Below are positions 51,530 through 63,876 of a stretch of DNA of 64,000 nt, in pieces. The position numbers were made by a program, and so were the translations under genes. The stretch comes from Ailanthus altissimus. Its lineage: Eukaryota; Streptophyta; Magnoliopsida; Sapindales; Simaroubaceae. The notes beneath the pieces are model-generated. The model did not search any database. It was given only the letters and a program-made list of their open reading frames with translations, and was not told where the DNA came from. The number at the start of each line of letters is the position of its first letter. The first letter of the stretch is position 1. The stretch spans positions 34,284,501-34,348,500 of the forward strand of contig OX327684.1 of NCBI GenBank assembly GCA_946807835.1, given 5' to 3'.

Positions 51530-54290
51530 TGCATCACAACCATGGTGGCAACCATAGCAGAATCAGTTTGCAGCGTCTTTCATCTCACCACAGCATGTTT
51601 TTTCTCCCAAATGATCGGGTTGAATCTCATTTCTATGTTGAAGATTTATTGTGTTATTCTATGGGGCTTTTTTTTATTGTTTATTTTTTCATATTGTCTT
51701 AGGAGAGAGAGAGTTCTCAAGAGCAAGAAAACATTGTGAAGTGGTTCTCTTGCTTCTTGTAAGTTATACACGAGAACAGAAGAGAGTCAACGGTTCATGT
51801 CTGGCACCAATGTGAAGCTTAGCTTCATGGGATATTTTTCTTTCTTAATGGCTTAATCATATCAAACGTTTTTCCTACTCTATTGTGTGACAAGCTCATA
51901 GAATTGATGTCTCTTAGTTTTGAACCATCTTGATCATAAATTTACCAAGTGGTCAGGTTAGTTTTTGATACAGGTAGAACATATCCAGATGCTATGATAC
52001 ATAATAGCAATCGCTGATCTAGTTCTCTTCAGATGTTAGTCCAGTATATTCGGCAGTTTTCTTAATTATTGATATTAACAGCGCATTTCCAAAAAATATT
52101 ATTGCTGCATTTAACTATAGTTATGTTTTTCAAGAGCATAGATTTTCTTAATCATTTTTCAATGCAGAGAAGAAAACCATACGTCAAAAGGTTTTTGCAC
52201 GGAAAATGATGTTTGAAGCAATTCATAACTTGCTTGTACAACTCTAGTGTTGCGTGGTCAGCAATGCAACCAGATGATGCAGCATATGTTTCAAACTACA
52301 TTCTCTGTCGCCAAATTTTTAACGTGTGATTGTAGTGTATTAAAACAAAGCATGGTCACAATTCTTGTTTGGACATGTCACTTTACCACGGCCATATTTT
52401 GTGGTTAAGAAGCCATCTAAATTTTCCTATTATTAGAACTAGAATTCTTTGGCCTTCCTTGAGGATGTTGATGTCACTATATCTTCATTGTGAATTTCAT
52501 TTTGACTCATTTCATGCTTCAAGTCAAAATCACGACCACTATTTGTTATTATTGCATGTGACATCAGTGCACTCTTATTTATTTCTTTTTTCTTCTTTTT
52601 CCAGTTATCTCAATCCAAATGTGACTACTTTAAGTACATGTTTCTTCACTATCCATTAATCCAATTGTCTAGCCATGTTTATAAACCTACATGCTTTCTC
52701 TTGATTTCAGCCAAGCTCTTCCTTTGGAGGTCAATGAGGAAGCAATTCATGTCTCCAACTAGGAGATGGAGATTGGAAGGCCATAAAAAAGCAACAAACT
52801 ACTCTCAGGGAGCAGGCTTCCCACGAGGAGTGGAAGAAGAAGAAGGAGCTTCTTCCATTGGAGAAGTGGTTTCTCCCATATTTTTCAATTTCTTCTCCCC
52901 TTTGCCTGAAAGACAGCATGTTTCTGATAACTTGCATATTGGTATATCTGAGATAGTTAAGGTGATTAGTAGTTGTACTTTCTTACATTTTTTACCCCTC
53001 GACAGTAATATTGGTATTTTACTGTAGGTGAGCATTTGTTTTCCATGGGCTACTTGAGATGCAAGTCTATCTTGCAGGCAAGATTGATTCAGATGAGGGG
53101 ATTGATGGAGGTTTTACCTGCATATTAATGATGAGGAAACAGGTATTTACTCGAAAAGTAAAATACCAGGTTAATTCTTTTAACTGATGTGGTGATACTT
53201 TTTATAAGTTTATTCAATAGGAGGTACAGAATCAGTTGCTATATTGAGAACTATGGATCTATCATATATTATATGAACTTCAGAAACATCAAACGGAAGA
53301 TATCCATTTTGAAGACTGTGTTGAGTTATTTCATTTATTTTCATGCATTACATATTTGAATCCAAGGATTTTGTTTTTCTTTTTTCCTGTCTTTTTATCT
53401 CATTTTTTCGTGCAAAAAAGGGTTCATTTTACATTATTTGGTTTCATTTATTGATGTAAATTGAGAATGAGTATATCTGGTTTAGAACTAGTGCTCTTTC
53501 TAAACAACTTTTCTTTTTAAACACAATGAAAACAAGTTGATAGAGGATGTCAACTTGTTATTAATTATTAATTAAAGGCATGCCCCTTGAAAGATAGTTT
53601 CACTCATACAAACTATTATAAAGTATATTTGTAAGGAGGTCATGTGGCTTTTGAAATCACAGTTATCAAAAAATGAAAATACTAAAAAAAAGCAGCAAAA
53701 ACCTAATTACATGTGAACTGATTAGATTATTACTGCACAATTAGGAAAACAATTAGAAAACACTTAATAAGGGATTGAAAATAGTGTTTGTCAAAAACTT
53801 TAGTTGTTGCTTCCAAAGCATTGTAGAAGTACCTCTGTAAGGAACTCTAGATATAAAATTTCCATTGCCCGAGTAGAAGAATAAAACTTTTCAAGGAGCT
53901 TTTAAACTTCCATTGAAATAGAGCATGTTTTGTTGTGAAAGGACTAAATTTTTTTCCATCCACGGCGTTTGAGATGTGGCAACTCTGATTGTCTCCAGTA
54001 GTAATCTTCCGATGAAATGATATCGACGGTCAAAACAGATCATCATTTGTCAGATGAAACTAGCTGTCATCTATGGTTACTATATTTGATGATTCACCCA
54101 ATTTGTTAGTAGCAAATCCTGCTGTGTGGCATGGTGGCATGAAAGAAGTACAGTAAAAGATTTTTCAATGCAAATACTGTTACGTGCTACAGAACCAGCA
54201 TCAAATTATTTATGTTCTTTTGCTAACTTTGCAGATGCAACATTACTCAGTCTGATGATCAAGTGTAAAAGATCTTGATGGATTTATTGC
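51530..54290 (+). pseudogene. PRD3: Partial tandem duplicate of PRD3
   Basis: This segment runs parallel to 46708-50630 of PRD3. Exon 2-like sequence lies at ~51530-51620 (shortened), exon 3-like at ~51700-51790, exon 9-like at ~52710-52866, exon 10-like at ~53088-53142 and an exon 11 trace at ~53523-53577. Intron sequence also matches; for example ttgaaccatct and tacaggt-gaacatatcca of PRD3 intron 8 recur near 51915-51990. PRD3 exon 3 (late part) to intron 8 is deleted, with the junction near agagagtcaacggttcatg (51780-51800). Exon 10 is frame-shifted, exon 9 has a stop, exon 11 is gutted, and there is no exon 1. It cannot encode PRD3. Copied introns point to DNA-level tandem duplication, not retroposition. 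Confidence 0.9.
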
Positions 54291-55427
54291 CGAGTGCTCC
54301 AGGTACAATTTTTAATTTTCAGCACCCATATGCTAGCTTAGGAAGTTCCTTTTCTTTTTTGATCTTTTTAATTTATTTTTTTAATCTTTTCAATTCTTTA
54401 TTTTTGCGTTCCCACATGTTGTATTGTCAACACACTTTATGCTTTTGAGTTATTTCAGACCGATAGAAGTTAATTACATGTGCGCATTATAGGCCCGTCA
54501 GAACTAAAGGCCCAATGTAATTTCAAAGCCCATTTTTAGCTTAGATACCGGTGCCATTATTTGAAACCGCAAGATTGTGAGTTTTTTTTTTAATTTTTTA
54601 AATAAATTTTTTAAAAGTATGATCATTTGAGTTTTTAAAGATTTAGAATTTTTATAAAAAAAAAATTTAGAGGTAGAATTTTTAAAGATAGAGATTTAAA
54701 ATGTTAGATCATTTGATTATATATTATGAAAAGTTTTTATGTGTTATTAAATTATTAAAAATGACACATATCAAATAAATTTATTTATTTAAATTTAAAA
54801 AAAAATATAATTAATTTATCATGTATTTTATCAAACTCAATTTCTTAAATAAAATTAATACATAATAGTCAACGAATAAAATAAATTCTTGTGTTTATTA
54901 TAAAAATTAAAAATAAAATAAAATAGCACTTATCATTGACAAAAAAAATTATAAAAAGCCTTTTAGAGACATCATAGCTGCAAAGATATGGAGATATAAT
55001 GACTTTTAATAAAAATATTTTAAAAAATTAGTTAAATATAATTTAATTTCATTAAAGATACACTATGAAATAAAAACAATATTATTAGGGTATGTGTAAT
55101 ATTATATATACATATATATATAAAGATTTTAAAATATTTTATGCTAAAAAATTCAAATTTTGAATTTTTACAATTAGAGATAAAATATTTTTTTTAATTT
55201 TTAAAATATTTTTCCAACCACAATCAAATATCATAAAAATGTTTGCACATAACTTTTGGTATTATTATTTTTTTTTTAGAAACACAATTAAATAGACAAT
55301 TATATATTTTTTATTAAAAAATATTTAAAGGTCAACACCCTCTCCACCACCTTAATTCATTGCATCTCTTATTAGTGTTCAATTTTTTACTCTTGTTAGT
55401 GTTCAATTATCGAGCAAAGGAGGTAAG
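54291..55427. other. AT-rich spacer, no gene seen
   Basis: Very AT-rich; no coding or repeat structure stands out beyond A- and T-runs. Confidence 0.4.
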
Positions 55428-55590
55428 AATAATGTTAGATATTTTAAATAGTATTTTAAATTATATATTAAGTAATTATTGAATGATGAAATGAAATAAT
55501 AAATAATTTTAAAATTTATATTAATTTATTATTTAATAGTTTAATTTAAAATTTAGAATATAATTTAAAAAGTATAACTTTACTAATTAC
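55428..55590. mobile_element. MITE-like inverted repeat
   Basis: Left aatgttagatattttaaat and right (reverse-complemented) aagttatactttttaaat begin an imperfect inverted repeat. It contains ttaagtaattattgaatgat, shared with the 37465 element. Confidence 0.45.
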
Positions 55591-55915
55591 TAATGAGATA
55601 AAAGGGCAATCTAACTTTTTTCGCAAGAAAAAAATCGAGCTCTTTTTAAAATTTTTGACATAATTTTGATCCCCTCGCAGCCTCTTTGAAGGCCACGGGC
55701 GGTGCCTAACTATCTATTTTTCTATTTGAGCATTGGCATTATACAATATTCCTTTCTTGGATATACAAATCACAAAATAAAAGCAAAGAATAACGGGGAA
55801 GATCCGGGCCCTCGATCGATCCAACTCATGGCGTCACACCAAAGGGTTTTGCATAAAAACGTCCATTCTCAATCACATAAATGTAATCAAAATGCTTTGT
55901 GTTTTCTATTCTTTC

Positions 55916-56048
55916 TTTTTTTTTTTTTTGAAGGGAGAATTATAATATTTATTATCATTTTCGCACCACTTGAGGGGAGGGGGGATCGAACCCAAGTGGG
56001 GATGTGAGACCTTGGGGGGCTCAGCCAAGTTGGCTGAGCCCCATGCTC
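55916..56048 (-). mobile_element. tRNA-derived SINE with perfect 17-bp target duplication
   Basis: The same 17 bp, gtgttttctattctttc, lie on both sides (55899-55915 and 56049-56065). Read on the minus strand, the 133-bp insert starts gagcatggggctcagccaac, has a Pol III A-box-like ggctcagccaa, a perfect B box GGTTCGATCCC (complement of 55983-55993) and ends in poly(A) (T-run at 55916-55930). These are the defining parts of a SINE. The perfect duplication suggests a recent insertion. Confidence 0.9.
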
Positions 56049-56065
56049 GTGTTTTCTATTCTTTC

Positions 56066-57533
56066 AACCACTGATCATATGTGTAGAAATGTTAATGCTT
56101 ATTGATCAATTCTTTATTTATCTCTCAAAACTCAAATGTTTAACTCTCTCTCTCACTTTTGTTGGAGTATAATGCAACTGCTAATTTATAAATAAAACAT
56201 TTTCTTACATTTGCCAAGTAAACTGGCAAGGCTTTGAGAGTTTTTCTTCGTAGTTGCTCGAAAGTAGGAGCATCCAATGCTTGGTGCTTATAAGACTTTG
56301 GCTGGTACGGCATATATTCTCAGTTAAGTTAAGGATTAAGGATGGTAAAATAATTTGTAAATATGTTAAAATTTATTTTTATTGTGAAGGATATAATAAG
56401 ATTTAAAATAGATTTTGAATGGGTTTGATATACAAATTAAACCCGCAATAATTTAGAACAAGTATTATTTTAATGAAATATTACGTGAATACTAATTAGG
56501 ATATTCATAAATATTTACATAATATTTTATTTAACAAAAAAGATCAAATGATATTATTTTAATTGTAGTCTTAAATAATAAAAAAAATTACTTTTTAAAT
56601 CTATAAATTATTTTCAACTCATTTATTATATAACATATTTTCTCTTTACTTTTTTGTCTTTGATTTTTTATTCTCACAAAATTATTAGTTCACATTTGTT
56701 AAATACTTATTTGATTATTAAATAATATTTTTATCTCTCTTTAATTTTCATCTTACTGACATTATATTACTTACATAAATAATATGAATATTTTAAGACG
56801 GATGGGTTGATTATTTTGTTTAACTTATTTATTTATTTATTTATTTTCTTCATATAATGCATATAGATAACTGTCTTGTTTTACTTTTTTTTACTATTTT
56901 AATGTATAATATGTTATTGGTTTAATTAGTTAAGAAATTGATTTGTCTTAAAACTATGATATATCGATATAAATTTATTTATAAGATATATTCTTAAATC
57001 TTGAATCAAATTTGAAAATTTTTATTTTTGTTTAATTGGATTACTTTTTAATTATGTTGTTTAATTTGTGTTAACTATTTATAAATTATTTTTATTAGTT
57101 TTAAATTAAAAATAAATTTAACTTTAATGAGAGATTTTTATTGAATTTAAATTTGTGATATGATTTTGATCATTACATTCTATGAATTTTCTTTTAAAAT
57201 TACGTTATGATTTTAATTTTTATTATATTAATTTACAATTTAATTAAAATTCATATATAACTTGTTGTAAGTTTCGTAAGAAGTATATATCCACTGAAGC
57301 AGATTTAATAATAAAACTCTAAAAGTAACAAATTTGAGATGGATTTAATATTTTATTTTTAAAATAGATGTCGATATAAATTTAAGAATATCCGTTTACC
57401 CAATTCGCTGTCATCTTTATCTCTCATATCCCTAATGTTAACAGCCTCGCTATCAATAAATTTTTCACCAACCTTTTTGATTCGTCAAAATAAAAATGCA
57501 ACAATCACAGAGTTCAAATTTTCTATTTCTCTT
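56066..57533. other. AT-rich spacer, no gene seen
   Basis: No coding signal, paired repeat or RNA gene recognised. Confidence 0.4.
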
Positions 57534-58550
57534 GTTGCGGATATCAAATTATGCACTTCAATTTGACACCCTTATAACATCAACTAAGTCACAACCTTGA
57601 TATCCCTTTTATTCTATACGCAGCGAAAAATCACAACTCACATCATAAATAAGAACACATAAGATTAACACATCAATAAAGATAAAGAAAACAAACCAAT
57701 TAACAAGATACAAGGTATACGTGGTTTGGCCTAAAATTGCCTACGTCCACAAAGGATCCATTATCCAACTTCATATTATTAATATAGATCACTAAGTATT
57801 TTCTTACATCATCAATGATCCCATAAGACCCCTTAGTATCTCTCATAGAGATCTCTAAGTATCTATTCCTATTTACCATGACTCTCCAAGACCTTTTAGT
57901 ATCTCATCATAAGAGATTTTTACAAGGAACACAAGAATAGCCCGAGCATCTAAGCCAAAAAGATCTATGATATTTCTCTTTTATTTACTCAAAGAACCTA
58001 AAGAAAAAACACTCCCCAAAGGTTACACCCTAGTGCACTACGCACTTAGTGCATACCTAACTTCTCTATTCTCTCTTATGGTTACATCTTAAAACCTTAA
58101 ATGTTTGATCTTAAACAAGGGTTTACAAGTGTTTATATAGGGTGTATGTCGTGCCTATTAACCTTATTCCTTGTTGGAGTAAGAGTTTACTTGTTTTAGA
58201 AGTCCAAAACTTTTCAAAACTCGAAATCTCAAACCAAAACGGATATCTTGACGCGTTTGGGAGCCGCGGCACTGGCCCTTCTCAAGCCCACGGCCGTGGC
58301 GCTGGAGACCCAGCGCTGTGACGCTAGATTTTTATGTTGAGCACCGCGGCGCTCAGCCCTGGGTGCCTTGGGCGCTGGCAACTTCTCCCGCGATTTCTTC
58401 ATTTTCTTCGCGTCTTCAAGTCTCATTTCACTTCCCTTTTCATATCCCACACGTTTTAAACTTCTCCATACGTGTCCTATACGTTTTAAACTTCTTGTAA
58501 CTCTCCACTTTAATATTAATCTCAATTCTTATCCAACCAAAGTTGTTGAA
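57534..58550 (-). mobile_element. Probable solo LTR (Copia-like), minus orientation
   Basis: On the minus strand the segment would end ccgcaaca at 57534. It has a TATA-like ccctatataaacacttgt near 58130-58145 and, downstream, stretches such as aaaccacgtataccttgta that are common in plant Copia LTR 3' parts. The upstream third (58240-58400) is GC-rich. No partner LTR or internal domains were found. The distal end is uncertain. Confidence 0.4.
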
Positions 58551-60659
58551 TCACTAATTTTTCAATATCTTTAATTACTTTTTATGAAGTTTTTAATCTA
58601 AATTTGATAATATTAAATTATATAATAAATATCCACATAATATATCTAGTTGAAATATTTTTTTTTTAATTACATGGAGATGAGAGGTTTTTTAACTTAG
58701 AATTTCTAAGATCCACGACAAATATTTTTACCATTAAATCATTTAAATAAATATTTTTTAAAAAAAATTTAGAACACATGTTCTTAATTATTTTTTATGA
58801 GATTTTCTTACCTATATTTGATAGGATTAAATTATTATCATAAATATCTGTGTAATATATCTAGTTGAAATAGTGTTTTGTTTTCAGAATGCATGTTCTT
58901 AATTGTCGCAACGACTACTTAGTACTAATATGATGTGCATATTAAAAAAAAGAAAAAATTGGAGACAACGGTTTGGTTAGAATTGAGCTTTAATTCCATC
59001 ACAAGTTTTATGATGATACCTACCAACTTAATAAACTAATGGCTTTGAAGACCGAGACAAATATTAGCTACCCATCTTCAGAATAAACGTGGCACAAGTC
59101 ACAGCCTTCTTATTAAACTATGCTCTAAAGCAAAAGCACATCAGTTCATATCTTATTCTTTTACATGATACCCACATCGCAACAGACGATAATCGGACAA
59201 TTTCTATGTAAAAATCACTAAGTACCAATGACCTACCTAATCAGATAATCTAATCTCAACATACTGTTTTGTCAAAATTTGGATCAGCCCTCGTCGAAAT
59301 CGAATAGAAGGTAGACTCTTTTAAGTAATCCTAAAACTATCAAATTCAAATATACTACTAATCCATTTTTTTTTTTTATAAAGGAAAAAAAAATGCACAA
59401 TCTTAACTTTACAACTCGTTAATGTCCTTGGAGATTGAAATTTCACTCTAATTTTAGCTTATAATTAAAGGAATAGGTGATGGCTATTGGAATGAACTCA
59501 TTGTCTCCATTTGCAAATAGATGTGAAGTTGGTGAGAGAAAAAAAAAAGTGATGGGATCAGGAACAAGTGCTTGCTGTTGTGGTCCTCTTTGTGTTTCCC
59601 ATTACTCACCTCCTCCTCCTTTCCCTTCAATAATCTTTAAAATCTTAAAGTCTAAGCAAGGAAAAAGACTGCCTCTAAACATGCATGCAATTTGCAAGGC
59701 CAAAACGCATACACATATGCATTTTTTTTTAAAACAAAAACAAAACCCAGATTCCTGGACTGGCTCTTACTTTAAGGTTAGTTAAATTGGAGTTGGGGGA
59801 AGATTAAGACAACAAAATTTTTGTTAAACAATCTCAATCTGTCATTATTTAGGTAAGTTGAATCCTGATAATTAGTTTAATTAAGGCAAAGAGTTTGGTA
59901 CTGGATTATCATATTATTTAGTTTTCCCTGTTCGGTAGAGCCACATCATATGCTCACTTTAAACAAAATCAAAAATCAAAATCATTATCGATAACTCTGA
60001 TGATAGATTCCAATGCCTGGATCGAACAACAATAGGATATACTCATGACTTCCCATCCTCAATAGCTGATATAGACTTCAATGGCTTAAAACAAAATTAT
60101 AATATCATGATAATTCATTTTCTGTGTAACTAACCCTCTAATTGCCAAGCTTTTTGGTTCAATTAAAAATAAGTAAATAAATAGTATTTGCTTTATTATC
60201 ACGTTTTACCAAATTCAAATGTTGTGATTTTTAAGTATGGAAGCAGCAATTAGATATAGAATTTTCAACCTTGGAAAATGTTTCTATTATAATGCCATTG
60301 TTAGCTCTGCATGTCGAGCTTCTTATCTATAATAACTGAGATTTGATGGTACTGCAAGAACATCTAGATTTTTATATTTAATTGCTAGAAATTAAAAGAG
60401 AAATTAATTTCTGAAAGTAAGATGTGAAATCGGTTGTTATTTGTTAAGAGCTCGAAAAAATAACTAAAATTAAATCAAATGACCGAGCACAAAGGACAGT
60501 GATTACTAGGGAGGTGGGTAGATATTATGTAGCATAGGCCTTTTTGATTGGACAAAGCAGTCGCTGTTGAAGTTGGTAAATGAATGTGGACCCAAGTCTT
60601 TGAGTGGGGGCCCATTTTAGGCCCAACCACTCCTCACGTTCAGCATGGACAAGTATCGG
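58551..60659. other. Intergenic, no supported gene
   Basis: A plus-strand frame at 59477-59785 (102 codons) has a Cys/Pro patch but no recognisable family, and its second half is low complexity. I do not call it a gene. Nothing else is seen. Confidence 0.35.
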
Positions 60660-60817
60660 TATCCTAAATTTGCATATAAAAAAAAAATCAATACTCTCAT
60701 GATTTCTAGTATCCTAAATTTGCATTACTCAATATCAAAAATCAATACTCTCATGATTTCTAGTATCCTAAATTTGCATTACTCAATATCAAAAATCAAT
60801 GCTCTCATGATTTCTAG
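60660..60817. repeat. 54-bp tandem repeat, about 3 copies
   Basis: The unit tatcctaaatttgcattact starts at 60710 and 60764, with a slightly altered copy from 60660. Because 54 is divisible by three, an open frame runs through it, repeating an 18-residue phrase (NTLMISSILNLHYSISKI). This is a by-product of the repeat, not evidence of a gene. Confidence 0.92.
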
Positions 60818-61600
60818 TAATTTTATTATTATTATTATTTTCTTGTTTTTTTTTTCCTCTTACAAGCCAGCCCGTGCTCTGTCTTGTTCATTGACTATTC
60901 CTGAGAAGAAAATGACAGCAAAATTTGTGTGTGTCTGCCAACAAAAGCATTTTGAAAATAGGATGCTGTTACTGTATCAGATAGCTTCTCTGTTTTGCAG
61001 ATGAAAACAAATGAATTTTGTGTGTATGTGATGGCAAATGCATTAATTACAATATCATATCATGAACTCGTGCTGTGGAGACCCAAGATTCTCAATGACT
61101 CCTGATCTTATTTCATGAAAAGGGTCTGGGCACAGAAAATGAATTAAGAAAAATTGCAATTCAGATCGCGGCAAAGGAGTAGCTTTAGCCTTTACAGAGA
61201 CATTTCTAGGCCAAATTAATTTGAATTCAAAACTCAACATCCATGATTATCATCATAATGCTTGACCATTGACAAAGGTAAGGTGCTCATTCTTGATTCA
61301 AGAATAAGGCAAAAAGCCTCATCCGAATCTCGTTATTTATCTATATCATCATTATATATATTAACTAAAAATACAGAATCAAAATTTAATTTGCTGCTTC
61401 TTAAAATCGGGGGTTTGACCATTTTTATTTGTTTTTTTAAATCTTATTTATCTCTTTGTATTAGTTTTAGTTTGTTGCATGGCGACTAGTCATTTACATT
61501 TATACCCCTCAACTTTTTTTCCAATGTATGCGCACCCGTAATCTCCAATATCGACTTTCACTACTCGTTCTTAACGCCCATACCTGGCATACCATAAAGC
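60818..61600. other. Spacer upstream of the TRM-like gene
   Basis: No coding signal recognised; an (ATT)n stretch lies near 60822-60840. Confidence 0.4.
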
Positions 61601-63876
61601 CATAAACTCTCTCTCTCTCTCTTACACACACAAAAAAAAAAAAAAAAAACACCCAACATCTCCTGTAGACAAATAATTTTTTCATTTGGCCACCTGCAAA
61701 GTTGAGCTGAGCCTCAGGGGCTGTACAAACAGAGAGTGATGGACAAATGGTGGGTGGTGACTCTGATGATGATTCAACGTGAAGCCTCTGCGCAAGCACC
61801 AACTGAAATAAACATAAAAATGAAAAATGGGACGAGACACGCCTCAGTCTTTTCTTGAATGCAAAGCTCTGTCTTCTCTTTCTTTCTTTCTTTCAAGATG
61901 ATGGGCCCACCCTCCATCAAAAAAACACACACTAACCCCAACTGTCACGTATTCTCTTCTACGCTCGGCCAACTACATTGTAAAAAGTTCTCGCCTTTCA
62001 CTTTCCCTCTCTCTCTTACCAATTTTTATTTTTATTTTTTTTAGGGGGTTCTCTCAGTCTTCAATGCCTGCCTCGTATGAGAATTGCGCCTAAAAAATAA
62101 TGGGTCGGTGCTAGATAAGAATTTGGGGCCTCTTTTTGGTTGTCAAAAGATACCCACTTAGAAAAAGTCTTTGTTTTTGCTTTGATATTTCTTCGGTTTT
62201 AGAATTTGTATCAAATTTCATCTGGGTTCTTTTTTTTTACTAGCTTCATTATTTTTCTTTAGTAGTGAGCTGGAGCTTTGACATTGGAGAAAAAATTTCA
62301 GGAAATTAATTTGTTTGTTTAGCGTTTATTGTGAATTGGAGAGGATTGGAATTCTGTTGTGATATGACACTGAAGGAGAGTTTCTCAATTAGTTCTATCA
62401 AAGTGAAAAATATTCCAATATTTCGGAATTTTCAATATGGTTATATCGTAGGACTTTTGCAAAGTTAGTTCATATGTGAAGACAAAATGGAAAAGCTTTG
62501 AAGGGTATGATCAACATCCTCACCAAGTGTGATAGGTGATCACTGCCTAGTTTTGTTGATTACAGTCGTGAAGGTGAATTCTTCAGCTATGAATTAGTTG
62601 TGATCATGAAATATAATTGGTAACTCTTTTCGTTGAAGGGAGGATCAAATTATCAAAAAGCTTTTGACTGGTGAGGCATTTGAGGCGCCTCTCAAGGCTT
62701 GAAGAGGCAAAAAAAAGGTTTTGATACCTTGCCATCCAAAGAAAGATTAACAAGCTTTAACTTTACTCTGCTAGGAAGCTTCTGTATTTGAAATTGGAAT
62801 TATCATATAACTCCTGGGAGATTTTTCTTATCTTCTCGGCCATATTGAAAAATTAAGGTATGCATTTTATTTTTTTAATCATCAAGCTCTATACTTTTTC
62901 TTTTTCAACTACTTTTCATTTTGTAAGCCAAATTTTTTGTGCTTTCAACATGCCGATGATGGACTTTGCACAGCAGCCTGTGTACTTGAATTACGAAAGA
63001 CTTACAACTTCCTTTCTGACTGGAATGCAGCTTGAATATGATTCTGAGCCTGATCATGAGGAAGAAAAAAAAACATGTTTCTTTAAAAGATCAACTGATG
63101 GATTTTGAAATTGCAATAATATTGCTAGGGCTGAGTGAATTTGGAAATAGATCCTTTCTTTTAAGGCAATGCAAATTTGTGTAAAATTGTCATCACCGAG
63201 TCTCCATAAAGTCTCATGAGCATTATTAGTTTTGATCTACTCAGTGTATGCTTCTGATTCTATTCCGTTGATTATTTTATGTTTGCTTGTCTTTTTCTTC
63301 TCTTTTTTTCCTCCTTAAGGTACTGAAATGTCTCTTGTTGGTCTTCTGCTTAAATGAGAACTCCTTGTGGACTTGAATTCTCTCAGCTAGAAAACTATAC
63401 TTGTAACCACAACAAAATTTACATCTTCTGTGTTTCTTTGCATGTGTTTCATTTTTGTCTTATCTTTATGATCTGGTTCTGTCATTTCTGAAACCTCAAA
63501 TGTCTTTTAGTAGGCTCTGAAAATTTTGTTAATGAACTTCAACGATTCTGTGTTTTTCTACATCTGTGTGCTTCTCTGAAAGACAGAAATAGAGAAGGGC
63601 GGAGGGACATCATCAGAGATTACTGTATCATTAGAGATCCAATGTCTTATTAAACTGCATCCTTTCATCATTTTGAGCCATTTGCAGTCACATGTGAATT
63701 TATTTTGTTCTTCTTTACTTTAAATATGTGGTGGTTGACGAGGAGGAAGCCTTTTGATCTATTGGGAAATTTATAGGAGCTGCATTTCTGTACGACATTA
63801 GTTAATTATTCTTTTTTAATCTAGGGTAAAAGTGTGGATGAACAAAGCATAATTACTTCAAAGGATCTTAGTGATA
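61601..63876 (+). promoter_or_regulatory. Promoter and long, probably intron-containing 5' leader of the TRM-like gene
   Basis: A CT run (61605-61622) and an A-run precede CT-rich promoter-like sequence to about 62040. Beyond it the sequence looks like leader and introns: a donor-like AAG|GTATGC at about 62856 and an acceptor-like taatctag ending near 63824. A 52-codon upstream frame (62950-63108) may lie in the leader. Exact transcript ends cannot be set. Confidence 0.4.

Noticed and set aside
52638..53035. Frames of 129 and 76 codons near 52.7-53.0 kb
   Set aside because: They arise from the exon 9-like part of the PRD3 pseudogene in shifted frames.
55700..56007. 101-codon plus-strand frame
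   Set aside because: Its C-terminal third is the antisense of the SINE, including the poly(A) tail read as poly-Phe.
59477..59785. 102-codon plus-strand frame with a CCCGPLC patch
   Set aside because: No recognisable family, and the C-terminal half is low complexity (KTHTHMHFF). It is not called without transcript support.
61509..61802. 97-codon minus-strand frame
   Set aside because: It runs through the A-run and CT microsatellite, giving poly-Phe and RERERE stretches; a chance frame.
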